A stretch of 64,000 bases of DNA from Gilichinskyi gelida (GCA_038040385.1 JBBPII010000012.1:1-64000), one strand, 5' to 3'. Shown: positions 47,449-56,334, numbered from the stretch's first letter. The notes: generated from the sequence alone by a model not told the origin. Made by a program: numbers and translations.

Positions 47449-48674
47449 TCCGCCGGCTCCGGCCAGACGCTCTCGATGCCCATGGTCCGCGAGTCGACGG
47501 TGCAGGCCAGCGCGCCTTTCTTCAACTGCACCTCGATGGAGTCGCCGACGGCGACGTGCGACGAGTCGAGGATCGGCTTGCGGCGGCGCTTGGTGCGTGA
47601 GAAGGCGATGGCGTAGCCGCGCGAGAGGACCGACAGCGGCGACACCGCCTGCAGCGTTGCGGCGGCGGCGGTGAGGCGCTGGCGGTCGCGGGCCACGCGC
47701 GTGGGGAAGAGCGCGAGCGGCTCGTTCGCCCGCCGCAGGCGCGTCCGCAGCCCGCGAGCGCGCGCCTCGAGCATCCGGTAGAGCGAGACGCGCTGCCGAT
47801 TGAGGCGCTCGCGGCGGGCAAGCACGCGCGACTCGAACGTCGAGCGGACGCGGCGCAGTAGCGAGTCGACGTGCGCGCAGATCTCGCTCTTGGCGCGGAT
47901 CACGATCTCCGCGGCGGCGGAGGGGGTCGGCGCGCGGAGGTCGGCGACCAGGTCGCTGATGGTGAAGTCGGTCTCGTGGCCGACGCCGGAGATGGTCGGC
48001 AGCGGGCACGCGGCGATGGCCCGCGCCACGATCTCCTCGTTGAACGGCCAGAGGTCCTCGAGCGAGCCTCCGCCGCGGCAGATCAGCACCACGTCGTGCA
48101 GTTGCCAGCGCGAGAGATGGCGCAGCGCGGCCGCGATCTCCTGCGCCGCGGCGGCGCCCTGTACCCGCACCGGGTAGATCTGCACGTGCAGCCCGGCGTA
48201 GCGGCGGCCGAGGACGTGGAGGACGTCGCGGATCGCCGCACCTGTAGTACTGGTTACTATAGCGATCCGCTGCGGCAGCATGGGGATGGGCTTCTTCCGC
48301 GCCGGGTCGAAGAGTCCTTCATCGGCCAGGCGCTTCTTCAACTGCTCGAACGCCAGTTGCAGCGCGCCGAGTCCCGCCGGCTCGGCCATCACCGCGTTGA
48401 GCTGGAACTCCCCCTTCTGCTCGTAGAGCCCGAGGCGGCCGCGCACGATGAGCTGCAGGCCGTTCTCGATGCGGAAGCGAAGGAAGCGGGCGTTGGTGGC
48501 AAAAAACACCACGCGCATCTGCGCGCGAGCGTCCTTGATCGAGAAATAAAGGTGTCCGGCTGCGGAGCGCGTGAAATTCGTGACTTCGCCCTCCACCGCT
48601 ATGTCGTTGTATCGATAGAGATCGAGGTTGATCTGCCGGATCAGCTCGCTCACCGCATAGATGCGCTCGCTCAT
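47445..48674 (-). CDS. xseA: Exodeoxyribonuclease VII large subunit
   Basis: A 409-residue protein. The N-terminal OB domain is YAVSELIRQINLDLYRYNDIAVEGEVTNF. The catalytic region has TSTTGAAIRDVLHVLGRR, LICRGGGSLEDLWPFNEE and SGVGHETDFTISDLVADLRAPTPSAAAE. It degrades single-stranded DNA into short pieces. The start is ATG at 48674; the frame is open for six more codons. It is the first gene of the isoprenoid run and is divergent from a lipoprotein gene 91 bases away. Confidence 0.96.
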   Translation of the reverse strand: MSERIYAVSELIRQINLDLYRYNDIAVEGEVTNFTRSAAGHLYFSIKDARAQMRVVFFATNARFLRFRIENGLQLIVRGRLGLYEQKGEFQLNAVMAEPAGLGALQLAFEQLKKRLADEGLFDPARKKPIPMLPQRIAIVTSTTGAAIRDVLHVLGRRYAGLHVQIYPVRVQGAAAAQEIAAALRHLSRWQLHDVVLICRGGGSLEDLWPFNEEIVARAIAACPLPTISGVGHETDFTISDLVADLRAPTPSAAAEIVIRAKSEICAHVDSLLRRVRSTFESRVLARRERLNRQRVSLYRMLEARARGLRTRLRRANEPLALFPTRVARDRQRLTAAAATLQAVSPLSVLSRGYAIAFSRTKRRRKPILDSSHVAVGDSIEVQLKKGALACTVDSRTMGIESVWPEPAE

Positions 48675-48765
48675 TACGGTCGAGTCTACCAATAAGTTCA
48701 GGCAAGCTCATTGCTCATCCACTGGATTGCCAATGACGGCACACTGGAACAAGGAGCCAGGAGAA

Positions 48766-49305
48766 ATGAAGACAGAAACCTTTCTCAAGAAAGTAAGCAT
48801 CGCCCTGAGCCTGGCGATTCTCATCGTCGGCGTCAGCGCGTGCGCCACCAACAAGGCCACCGACGGACAGGACTACGGCCAGGTCCGCACCGAGGCCACC
48901 ACTGAATCGACGAGCGACAATCAGGTCGTGGGAACTGCCCCCGCGCCCGCCAATGCGCAGAACGTCGAAGGGACGACCACTCCGGCCATCATCTCTGGTC
49001 CGGCGAAGGTCGACAGCACCGGCCGCGCGTTCACCAGCAGTTCGTCCGGCGGCGCCGGCAACTCGTCGGCCACCGGTCTCAACACCAACGTCAACATCAT
49101 CCCCCAGAAGAGCACCTCGGAAGTGATCGTGACGCAGACCCCGGCGGTCACCACCGAGACCACGATCGTGGAGACGCCGGTCGTGACCGAGACGACCGTC
49201 ACGGAAACGACCGTCGAGACTCCGATGGCGTCGAGCACGACTCAGGAGACCACGACGACCACCAGCGAGCAGACGACCACGCATCGCCGGATGCGCAAGG
49301 ATTAA
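48766..49305 (+). CDS. Thr-rich lipoprotein of unknown function
   Basis: A 179-residue protein. After a signal sequence (KKVSIALSLAILIVGVSACA) the lipobox VSAC puts the lipid Cys near residue 27. The mature part is low complexity: Thr/Ser/Asn/Gly rich at 30-120, and then many T-E-T-T and V-E-T-P units (TVTETTVETP) before a basic HRRMRKD end. AAGGAG lies before the ATG at 48766; the frame is open upstream. It is probably surface or periplasmic and unstructured. A palindromic repeat follows the stop. Confidence 0.75.
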   Translation: MKTETFLKKVSIALSLAILIVGVSACATNKATDGQDYGQVRTEATTESTSDNQVVGTAPAPANAQNVEGTTTPAIISGPAKVDSTGRAFTSSSSGGAGNSSATGLNTNVNIIPQKSTSEVIVTQTPAVTTETTIVETPVVTETTVTETTVETPMASSTTQETTTTTSEQTTTHRRMRKD

Positions 49306-49307
49306 CG

Positions 49308-49370
49308 CCCTCACCCGCCCCCTTCGCATTCGCTCAGGGGCCACCCTCTCCCGCCTCACGCGGGAGAGGA
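49308..49370. repeat. Palindromic repeat (CCCTCACCC family) between convergent genes
   Basis: CCCTCACCCGCCCCCTTCGCATTCGCTCAGGGGCC is followed by CCTCTCCCGCCTCACGCGGGAGAGG. The hairpin lies between two gene ends and could serve as a two-way terminator. Confidence 0.8.
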
Positions 49371-49371
49371 A

Positions 49372-51231
49372 TTACTTTTTGGCCAGCGGCTTGCCGAGGA
49401 TCGCCAGCAGGTCCGGCTTCCCTTCCACTCGCCCCAGGTGCGGATAGCGCGCGCCGCCGTGGTAGTCGATCTTCTTCGTGCTGAAGTAGTCGCCGCTCTC
49501 CAGAATCAGCTCGATCGGCGCGCTGCTCGCCGCCGACGCTTTCAACACGTCCGCCAGCTCCTCCTGCGAATAGCGCTTGCCGTTGACGGCGACGAGCTTC
49601 GCGCCGGGGGTGACTCCGGCGCGCGCGGCGGGCGAGTCGGGGATGACGTCGATGATCGATGCGTTCTCGCGGACGGCGAATCCGAGCGAGGCGGTGAAGT
49701 CCGCGAACTTGTTCGCCTTCATCGCCGCGTCCATGGCCAGGTTCGGCTTGTCGTTGTAGACCAGCCGCCAGCCGCTGGCCTCGATGCCGCCCAGCGGCGG
49801 CGTGGGATCGAGCGATGCGAGCCGCTTGTTGAGGAACGCGCGCCAGTCATTCGCCGCGACGCCGTTCAGCGCGCTGACGAGGTCGTCGAACGTGTACGGC
49901 TTCAGCTCCGGCCGCCCGCTCGTGCCGCCGAAGAACGCGCGGCAGAAATCGTCGAGCGAGCGCTTGCCGCCCGTCAGTCCGCGGATGGTCATGTCCACGT
50001 CCAGCCAGATCAGCGTCCCCTCGGGATAGAAATCGACGCTGCGCCGCCACGCGCCGCCGGCCGAGGGACTGCCGTAGAGGATCTGCGCGGCGACGGCGGT
50101 GTCGGAGAGCGGACGCCAGGTGCGGCCGACGTGCTGCGCCATCTGCGCCCCGGTCCACGCCAGCTCGTCGCGGAACTCGTCGGCTGTCCAGAAGCCGGAG
50201 CGCCACGGCAGCAGCTCGCCAAGGTACGTGGTGAGCCCTTCGTAGACCCAGAGAAGCTCGCCGCGCATCGGCATCTCGTAGTTCGGCGTGGCCAGGCCCG
50301 CGGGACGGCGGTACTTGCCGTTCCACGAATGCACGAACTCGTGCGCCATGAGGCCGGCCACCCACTTGCGAGCGGTCTCGTCGCGGACGACGTCTTCGGC
50401 GGTGCGGTCGTCGCTCGATTCGTGATGCTCGAGACCGAAGTGCGCGACCTGGTCGCTGAGCGTCAGCAGCCAATCGTAGTGACGGTAATGATTCGCGCTG
50501 AAGAGCGCCGTGGTCTCCTCGACCAGCCGCGTGTAGTCCTTGTCGAAGCCGGCCGGCGTCTCGAGCGCGAAGGCGTTCTCCGAGGCGAGATTGAGCGTGT
50601 GGCGGAGGCCGGTGCTGTTCGGGATGTCGATCTTCTTGAGCTCCACGCTCATCTGCACCGGCGAGTCGACGAGCGTGGTCAGCGACACGGTCTCGAAGAG
50701 GATCTCGTCGCCGCTGCCGCGCGTCTCCAACGCCGTGGCGTACTTCCAGCCCGCGGGGATGCGCAGCGCCGGCTGGAATTGAATGGCGTCGCTCACCGCG
50801 CCGGCCGGATAAAGCACCAGCGTGTTCCAGCTCATCAACGCCAGGCGCGACGACGACGACGCGCCGGCGGAAAAGATCGCGCCGCCGGCGAAGCCGAGGT
50901 AGTCGAAGTCCACCTCCAGCGCGGTGGCGCTCGCCGGCACGTCGACGTGGAAGGCGAACATCTCCAGTTCGTCGCGGCGCCACTCGACCGGCGCGCCATT
51001 CGCGGTGATCTTCAGGCCGACCAGCCCGACCAGCGGCCCGCTCGGCGAGTGCTCGCCGGGAATCCACTTCGGATAGAGGAGCGTCATCGGCCCCGGCGCC
51101 ACGGGGATGGTGAGGTGCGCGCGGAAAACGTTTGACGGCGCGCCGGTGGCGTCGACGCGGAGAGTGATCGGCGCCGCGCCGGCCACGGCAGCGGCAAATA
51201 GTACGAATAGTACTAATGGGAAACGACGCAT
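49372..51231 (-). CDS. Exported M61-family glycyl aminopeptidase with PDZ domain
   Basis: A 619-residue protein with a signal peptide (MRRFPLVLFVLFAAAVAGA). The N-terminal beta domain ends near 190, with YPKWIPGEHSPSGP typical of M61. The zinc site is LMAHEFVHSWNGK (HExxH near 293), with LLWVYEGLTTYLGEL providing the third ligand Glu. A C-terminal PDZ domain lies at about 520-600 (DVIPDSPAARAGVTPGAKLVAVNGKRY). It removes N-terminal Gly/Ala from peptides in the periplasm. Its start follows the mlaF stop directly (TAGATG), so it is the last gene of the alr-mlaE-mlaF operon. Confidence 0.93.
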   Translation of the reverse strand: MRRFPLVLFVLFAAAVAGAAPITLRVDATGAPSNVFRAHLTIPVAPGPMTLLYPKWIPGEHSPSGPLVGLVGLKITANGAPVEWRRDELEMFAFHVDVPASATALEVDFDYLGFAGGAIFSAGASSSSRLALMSWNTLVLYPAGAVSDAIQFQPALRIPAGWKYATALETRGSGDEILFETVSLTTLVDSPVQMSVELKKIDIPNSTGLRHTLNLASENAFALETPAGFDKDYTRLVEETTALFSANHYRHYDWLLTLSDQVAHFGLEHHESSDDRTAEDVVRDETARKWVAGLMAHEFVHSWNGKYRRPAGLATPNYEMPMRGELLWVYEGLTTYLGELLPWRSGFWTADEFRDELAWTGAQMAQHVGRTWRPLSDTAVAAQILYGSPSAGGAWRRSVDFYPEGTLIWLDVDMTIRGLTGGKRSLDDFCRAFFGGTSGRPELKPYTFDDLVSALNGVAANDWRAFLNKRLASLDPTPPLGGIEASGWRLVYNDKPNLAMDAAMKANKFADFTASLGFAVRENASIIDVIPDSPAARAGVTPGAKLVAVNGKRYSQEELADVLKASAASSAPIELILESGDYFSTKKIDYHGGARYPHLGRVEGKPDLLAILGKPLAKK

Positions 51232-51999
51232 CTAATCCCCCTCCGTCAACGGCCCATCCGCCCGCCCCTCGATGAATTGCTGCACGATCGGATTGCTCGA
51301 CTGCTGGAACTCGTACGGAGTCCCTTCCTCGACGATCTGCCCCTTGAACAGCATGGCCACGCGGTCGGCGATCTTGAACGCCACCTTCATGTCGTGAGTG
51401 ATGGTCACCGTGGTCACGTTCAGCTTGGAGTCCATCTCCAGGATGAGGTCCGCGACCACGTCGCTGATCACCGGATCGAGTCCGGTGGTCGGCTCATCGA
51501 AGAGCAGGATCGCCGGCTGCAACGAGATGGCGCGCGCGAAGCCGACGCGCCGCCGCATGCCGCCCGACAGCTCCGACGGCCGCCGCTTCTCCACCCCTTC
51601 GAGGTGCACCTGATCGAGGCACTGCTCGACCCTCGTCCGGATCTGGGCCTCGGTCATGTCCGTGTGCCGCCGCAGCGGGAAGGCGATGTTCTCGAACACC
51701 GACATCGAGTCGAACAGCGCCCCTTCCTGAAAGGCCATGCCGAAGCGGCGGCGGAAGCGATTGAGCTCCACGGACTTCATGCAGCAGAGGTCCTGTCCCT
51801 CGACCAACACGTGGCCGCTGTCGGGCTGCATCAGGCCGATGATGTGCTTGAGGGTGACGCTCTTGCCGGTGCCGGAGCCGCCGACGATGACCACCGACTC
51901 GCCGGCTCCGATGTCGATCGACATGTCGCGCAGCACCGGCTTGCCGTTGAACGACTTGGTGACGTTCCGCAGGGAGATGACCGGATCTTCGCGCGCCAT
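51232..51999 (-). CDS. mlaF: MlaF-type ABC transporter ATP-binding protein
   Basis: A 255-residue ATPase. Walker A is VGGSGTGKSVTLKHI, the signature is LSGGMRRRVGFARA, Walker B is ILLFDEPTTGLDPV, and the H-loop is ITHDM. The QEGALFDSMSV Q-loop segment is typical of MCE/Mla transporters, which move phospholipids between inner and outer membrane. It follows mlaE by two bases. No MlaD/MCE substrate-binding gene is in the window next to it. Confidence 0.92.
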   Translation of the reverse strand: MAREDPVISLRNVTKSFNGKPVLRDMSIDIGAGESVVIVGGSGTGKSVTLKHIIGLMQPDSGHVLVEGQDLCCMKSVELNRFRRRFGMAFQEGALFDSMSVFENIAFPLRRHTDMTEAQIRTRVEQCLDQVHLEGVEKRRPSELSGGMRRRVGFARAISLQPAILLFDEPTTGLDPVISDVVADLILEMDSKLNVTTVTITHDMKVAFKIADRVAMLFKGQIVEEGTPYEFQQSSNPIVQQFIEGRADGPLTEGD

Positions 52000-52001
52000 G
52001 G

Positions 52002-52772
52002 TCAGAACAGAAGCTTGGTCAGGAAAAAGTCGGTGAGGAGGATGATCAGCGACGCGCTGACCACGGCGTTGGTCGTCGAGCGGCCGACGCCTTCCGCGCC
52101 GCCGGTGGTGTAGTAGCCGCGCACGCAGCCGGTGAGGGTGAGGATCAGTCCGAAGAAGGCCGCCTTGATCAAGCCGCTCCAGAGATCGTTCAGGTTCAGG
52201 AACTGGAAGGTGTTCTGTTCGTAGATCACCGGATTGGCGTTCATCAGCTTCACGCCGACCAGGTAACCGCCGTAGATGCCGAGGGCGTCGCCGAGGAGGA
52301 CCAGGAGCGGGAGCATCAGGATGCCGGCGATGACGCGCGGAACGAAGAGGTATTGAACCGGCTCGGTGGCCAGCGCGGTGAGGGCGTCGATCTGCTCGGT
52401 GACGCGCATGGTTCCGATCTCCGCGGCGATCGACGACCCGACGCGGCCGGTGACCATCAGCCCCACCAGCACCGGCGACAACTCGCGCAGCATGGCCAGC
52501 GCCACGACGCTGCCGACGAAGTTCTCGGCGTGCACGCGCTGGAATCCGATGAAGGTCTGCAACGCCAGCACCATGCCGGTGAACATCGCGGTGAGGAAAA
52601 CCACGGGGATAGAATCGAAGCCCACGCGCACCATCTGCTTGAGCCACTCCCGCCCCTCGAACGGCGGGCGGAAGGTCCAGCGAATGGTCTTCCAGAGCAT
52701 GCCGAACCAGAGTCCGGTCTGCTCGAAGAGCCGCATGAAGGCGCGGCCGATGCGCTCGAAAAGTGAAATCAT
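52002..52772 (-). CDS. mlaE: MlaE-type permease
   Basis: A 256-residue inner-membrane protein. It has VRVGFDSIPVVFLTAMFTGMVLALQ, ELSPVLVGLMVTGRVGSSIAAEIGTMRVTEQIDAL (the most conserved stretch of the family) and FFGLILTLTGCVRGYYTTGGAEGVGRSTTNAVV. It forms the permease of the phospholipid transporter with MlaF. The start overlaps the alr stop by four bases. Confidence 0.93.
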   Translation of the reverse strand: MISLFERIGRAFMRLFEQTGLWFGMLWKTIRWTFRPPFEGREWLKQMVRVGFDSIPVVFLTAMFTGMVLALQTFIGFQRVHAENFVGSVVALAMLRELSPVLVGLMVTGRVGSSIAAEIGTMRVTEQIDALTALATEPVQYLFVPRVIAGILMLPLLVLLGDALGIYGGYLVGVKLMNANPVIYEQNTFQFLNLNDLWSGLIKAAFFGLILTLTGCVRGYYTTGGAEGVGRSTTNAVVSASLIILLTDFFLTKLLF

Positions 52773-53917
52773 CGATAGACGCGCGGCACGCGCGCGCTGA
52801 TCCTGCAGAAGACTTCGTACGTGATTGTACTGGTCTTCTCCGCCAGTTCCTGCGCCGTGATCGTCTCGCCGAGCAGTTCCACTTCGTCGCCCAGCGACGC
52901 ATCGGCGATGTCGGTGACGTCGATGGTGACGAGGTCCATCGACACCCGCCCGACCACCGGCGCGCGCCGCCCGCGCACCAGGACCTCGCCGCGATTCGAC
53001 AGCAGGCGGTCGTAGCCGTCCGCGTAGCCGACGGGGAGGGTGGCGATGCGGCTCTTTCTCCCGGTGCGAAACGTGGCGCCGTAGCCGACGGGGGGCCCCG
53101 CGTGTAAGTCCTTCCGGCGCATGATTCCCGTGCGCCACCGCCGGAGGGGTGGGTGTGGGGGCGCCCCGCCCGCGGGGGTGGGGGGTCTCGCCCGGCCGCC
53201 GTCGTCGCCGGGCGGGACGCCCGGCGATGGCGGCCGGGACGGCCGCACTCCAAGCAGCACAATCCCGGCGCGCACGTAGTCGCCCGGCCGAACGATCCCG
53301 CGCAGCGTCGCGGCGCTGTTCGCCATGTGATGCAGCGGCGCATCGATCACCCCGCGCATGCGATCGAACGTCGCGCTCTGCTCCGCGGTCAGCTCGTCGT
53401 CCTCGTCGGCGCTCGCGTAGTGGGTGTACACCGCTTCGACCCGCAGCCGCGGCGTGGCGCGGATCATCTCCACCACCCGAGGCAGCTCGTTCCCCGTCAC
53501 CCCCATCCGCCCCATCCCCGAGTCGAGCTTGAGGTGAATGGCGACGTCGCGCTCGCGGGCGATGGTGCAGACATCCTCCAGCTCCTCGGGGCCGACGACG
53601 CCGATGGTCACGTTCTCGTCGAGGGCGATGACGATCTGCTCGCGCGTGAGCGGCCCGAAGACCATCAGCGGCAGGTCGATGCCGGCGCGCCGGAGCTCGA
53701 GCGACTCTTCGAGCAGCGCGGTGGCGATCATGGCTACGCGGTCGGGCGCGCATCGCCGCGCCAGCTCGACCGCGCCGTGGCCGTAGCCGTTCGCCTTCAG
53801 GACGGCGATGAGGCGCGAGCCGTCGGGTAGCGAGCGGGCGACGGCCTCGACGTTGCGGGTGAACGCGCCGAGGTCGATCTCCGCCCAGGTCGGGCGCAGG
53901 TCACGCCGAATAGACAT
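52769..53917 (-). CDS. alr: Alanine racemase with in-frame repeat insertion
   Basis: A 382-residue PLP enzyme that makes D-alanine for peptidoglycan. PLP Lys is in AVLKANGYGHGAVELA. Further motifs are HLKLDSGMGRMGV, HMANSAATL, PVGYGATF, LPVGYADGYDR and VVGRVSMDLVTIDVTD. Between the barrel end (VRAGIVLLGVRPS) and the C-terminal beta domain, a Pro/Gly/Arg-rich stretch of about 30-40 residues is encoded by the GC-rich repeat at 53141-53258. It partly replaces the usual linker strand. All key residues remain, so the enzyme may still work. It overlaps mlaE downstream and the SDR gene upstream (17 bases). Confidence 0.9.
   Translation of the reverse strand: MSIRRDLRPTWAEIDLGAFTRNVEAVARSLPDGSRLIAVLKANGYGHGAVELARRCAPDRVAMIATALLEESLELRRAGIDLPLMVFGPLTREQIVIALDENVTIGVVGPEELEDVCTIARERDVAIHLKLDSGMGRMGVTGNELPRVVEMIRATPRLRVEAVYTHYASADEDDELTAEQSATFDRMRGVIDAPLHHMANSAATLRGIVRPGDYVRAGIVLLGVRPSRPPSPGVPPGDDGGRARPPTPAGGAPPHPPLRRWRTGIMRRKDLHAGPPVGYGATFRTGRKSRIATLPVGYADGYDRLLSNRGEVLVRGRRAPVVGRVSMDLVTIDVTDIADASLGDEVELLGETITAQELAEKTSTITYEVFCRISARVPRVYR
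53141..53258. repeat. GC-rich palindromic repeat inside alr
   Basis: CCGGAGGGGTGGGTGTGGGGGCGCCCCGCCCGCGGGGGTGGGG is followed by a GCCGCCGTCGTCGCCGGGCGGGACGCCCGGCGATGGCGGC hairpin and a GGCCGGGACGGCCGCACTCC end. It lies in the alr reading frame near codons 220-259. It resembles the 19949-20052 repeat in composition. Confidence 0.8.
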
Positions 53918-54587
53918 TGATGTTCTGGCCGTTCATCGGTCGCGACTGCTCCGACGCGAGAAAGAGAATCACCTCGGCGACCTCCTCGGCGGTCATCGAC
54001 GCGGGCGCGCCGCCGCTCGCGGCGTCCCACATCTTCGTGTCCACCGAGCCGGGGCTGACGCAGTTCACGCGGACTCCCTGCTCCTTCACTTCCACCGCCA
54101 GCGCCTCGGTCAGCGCGATCACCGCGGCCTTGCTCGCGCAGTACGACACGAAGCCGGGGAACTTCTCCGGCCCGATGACGCCGGAGATGGAGGCGACGTT
54201 GACGATCTCGCCGGCGCGGCGCGCGATCATCGACGGCAGCGCGCGCCGCGAAGCGAGGTAGACGCCGCGGACATTCACGGCGAACATCCGATCCCACTCC
54301 TCGGGCGCGGTGTCGATCATCGCCTTCGGGTCGATCATGCCGGCGTTGTTGACGAGGAGGTCGCAGGCGCCGAAGCGCGATTCCGTTTCAGCGAAGAGGC
54401 GCTCGACATCCTGCTCGACCGCGATATCTCCGGTGACGGCGAATGCTCCCTTCGGAGCGATGGCACGCCGCGCAAACGTGGTCACGCGCGCGCCGCGCGC
54501 GACGAGCAGTTCGGCGACGGCGCGTCCGATTCCGCTCGATGCGCCGGTCACCACCGCCACGCGATCTTCAAAAATTTGGGCAGGCAT
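53901..54587 (-). CDS. Short-chain dehydrogenase/reductase (FabG-like)
   Basis: A 228-residue protein. It shows VAVVTGASSGIGRAVAELL, LLVNNAGMIDP, VNVASISGVIG (catalytic Ser) and YCASKAAVIALTEAL (YxxxK), and ends MNGQNINVYSA in place of the usual G...DGG end. An NAD(P)-dependent oxidoreductase of unknown substrate. The frame is open far upstream, but homology sets the ATG at 54587. It is the first gene of the operon leading to alr, mlaE, mlaF and the M61 peptidase, and is divergent from the PuuD-like gene 51 bases away. Confidence 0.88.
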   Translation of the reverse strand: MPAQIFEDRVAVVTGASSGIGRAVAELLVARGARVTTFARRAIAPKGAFAVTGDIAVEQDVERLFAETESRFGACDLLVNNAGMIDPKAMIDTAPEEWDRMFAVNVRGVYLASRRALPSMIARRAGEIVNVASISGVIGPEKFPGFVSYCASKAAVIALTEALAVEVKEQGVRVNCVSPGSVDTKMWDAASGGAPASMTAEEVAEVILFLASEQSRPMNGQNINVYSA

Positions 54588-54638
54588 ATAATCCGCGCGC
54601 AGGCTACCGCAAACCACGCAGATTGAGGAGGACGCAGC

Positions 54639-55427
54639 ATGGATCCCAATCTCAACAATTGGATACAGCTCATTTTCCGGTGGGCGCACGCCGTGGCCGG
54701 CGTGCTTTGGATCGGCCACCTCTGGTTTTTCAACTGGGTCAACGGGCCGCTGCAGGCGAAGCTCGACGCCGCGACGAAGAAGGCGCTCGTCCCCGAGCTC
54801 ATGCCCCGCGCTCTCTTCTGGTTCCGCTGGGGCGCGGCGTGGACGTGGATCACCGGCTTCGTGCTGGCGGGCCTCATCTATTACCAGACCAAGGAAGTGC
54901 TCTTCGATCCCGACCACGTCGGCAACCCCTGGCTGTGGCTGGCCATCGTGCTCATCGCCATGGCGGTCGGCTTCGTGATCTACAACGCGGTCATGAAGGC
55001 GGTGAAGAACGTCCTCGCCGCGAACGCCATCGTGCTGGCGCTGTTCGTCGCCGTGTACTTTCTGCTCGAGTGCGTCGGCCACTTCAGCGGCCGCGCGCTC
55101 TACATCCACACCGGCATCATCTTCGGGACGATCATGGCCCTCAACGTCTGGATGGTCATCTGGCCGTATCAGCAGAAGATCATCCGCGGCGTGAAGGACG
55201 GCGTCCCCGCCGACGCCGAGATCGTGCGCCAGGCCGGCCTCCGCTCGCGCCACAACACGTTCATGTCCATCCCGCTGATCTTCACCATGATCAGCAACCA
55301 CTACCCGACCGTGTACGGCACCGACCCGGCGTGGTGCCGCGATGCCTATCTCGCGGTGATCATCATCGTCGGCTTCGTGTTCGTGCGGCTGCTGTATGGG
55401 AAGGCGGGGAAGGTGCAGGGGTTCTGA
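54639..55427 (+). CDS. PuuD-like membrane protein (urate hydroxylase membrane domain)
   Basis: A 262-residue protein with about seven to eight spans. QLIFRWAHAVAGVLWIGHLWFFNWVN and RSRHNTFMSIPLIFTMISNHYPTVYG match the membrane part of the bacterial urate hydroxylase PuuD family (DUF989). PuuD proteins carry a cytochrome c domain after this part; here the protein stops before it, so electron transfer would need another partner. GAGGAGG lies before the ATG. It could oxidise urate, but the family is broad, so the reaction is uncertain. Confidence 0.85.
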   Translation: MDPNLNNWIQLIFRWAHAVAGVLWIGHLWFFNWVNGPLQAKLDAATKKALVPELMPRALFWFRWGAAWTWITGFVLAGLIYYQTKEVLFDPDHVGNPWLWLAIVLIAMAVGFVIYNAVMKAVKNVLAANAIVLALFVAVYFLLECVGHFSGRALYIHTGIIFGTIMALNVWMVIWPYQQKIIRGVKDGVPADAEIVRQAGLRSRHNTFMSIPLIFTMISNHYPTVYGTDPAWCRDAYLAVIIIVGFVFVRLLYGKAGKVQGF

Positions 55428-55430
55428 TAA

Positions 55431-55484
55431 GACGGGGTTGCGAGGTCTCGCGGCCCCGCCCACCCCGAGACCCCGCAACCTCGT
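55431..55484. repeat. Inverted repeat (GGGGTTGCGAGG / CCCCGCAACC)
   Basis: GACGGGGTTGCGAGGTCTCGCGG is paired with CCGAGACCCCGCAACCTCGTC around GGCCCCGCCCACC. Same family as 12757-12858. It fills the gap before the PhzF gene. Confidence 0.85.
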
Positions 55485-55485
55485 C

Positions 55486-56271
55486 ATGCGCCTTCTCCAG
55501 ATCGACGCCTTCACCGACCAACCCTTCCGCGGCAATCCCGCCGCGGTCTGTTTGCTCGACGGCGAGCGCGACGCGGAGTGGATGCAGCGCGTCGCGGCGG
55601 AGATGAACCTCTCCGAGACCGCGTTTCTGCGGCGGCAGGATGACGGATGGTCGCTGCGCTGGTTCACGCCGGCGGTGGAGGTCGACCTCTGCGGCCACGC
55701 CACGCTTGCCAGCGCGCACGCGCTGTGGGGCGAGGGCGCCGACGACGCCGAAACGCTGCGCTTCCACACCCGCAGCGGACTGCTGACGGCGACGCGCAAC
55801 GGCGACTGGATCGAGCTCGACTTCCCGGCCAAACGGGAAGAAGCCGTCGACGCGCCGCCGGAGCTGCTCGCGGCGCTCGGTGCGCGCGACGTCCAGTACG
55901 TAGGCCGCAATCAGTTCGATTACCTGGTCGAGCTGCGCTCCGAGGAAGACGTGCGCGCGCTGGAGCCCGACCACGCCGCGCTGCGGAAGCTGACGGTGCG
56001 CGGCGTGATCGTCACCAGCCGGGCGTCGAACGGCGAGTACGACTTCGTCTCGCGCTTCTTCGCGCCGGGTGCGGGCATCGACGAGGACCCGGTTACCGGC
56101 TCCGCGCACACCTGTCTCGCGCCGTACTGGTCCCCGCGCCTCGGCAAGAACGACTTCGTCGCCTACCAGGCCTCCGCCCGCGGCGGCGTGCTGCGCGTGC
56201 GGCTCGACGGCGAGCGGGTGAAGCTCGGCGGCCGCGCCGTCACCGTGCTGCGCGGCGAGCTCGTGGTGTAG
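55486..56271 (+). CDS. PhzF-family isomerase-like protein
   Basis: A 261-residue protein. It shows QIDAFTDQPFRGNPAAVCLL, MNLSETAFL, LRWFTPAVEVDLCGHATLASAH and SRFFAPGAGIDEDPVTGSAHTCLAPYW, all diagnostic for the PhzF/YddE fold. The proton-relay Glu in NLSETAFL is present. Relatives isomerise small metabolites; the substrate is unknown. Homology sets the ATG at 55486, right after the inverted repeat. Confidence 0.92.
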   Translation: MRLLQIDAFTDQPFRGNPAAVCLLDGERDAEWMQRVAAEMNLSETAFLRRQDDGWSLRWFTPAVEVDLCGHATLASAHALWGEGADDAETLRFHTRSGLLTATRNGDWIELDFPAKREEAVDAPPELLAALGARDVQYVGRNQFDYLVELRSEEDVRALEPDHAALRKLTVRGVIVTSRASNGEYDFVSRFFAPGAGIDEDPVTGSAHTCLAPYWSPRLGKNDFVAYQASARGGVLRVRLDGERVKLGGRAVTVLRGELVV

Positions 56272-56334
56272 TGTCATTCCGAGCGTAGCGAGGAAGCGGT
56301 GTGGGCGGGCGGCGCGGGAAGACGGGATGACAAC
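56272..56334. repeat. Repeat GTGTCATTCCGAGCGTAGCGAGG...GGGATGACAAC
   Basis: GTCATTCCGAGCGTAGCGAGGAAGCGGTGTGGGCGGG with a shortened right arm GGGATGACA. A full copy with both arms is at 60239-60347. Its right end overlaps the GNAT gene start. Confidence 0.85.
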
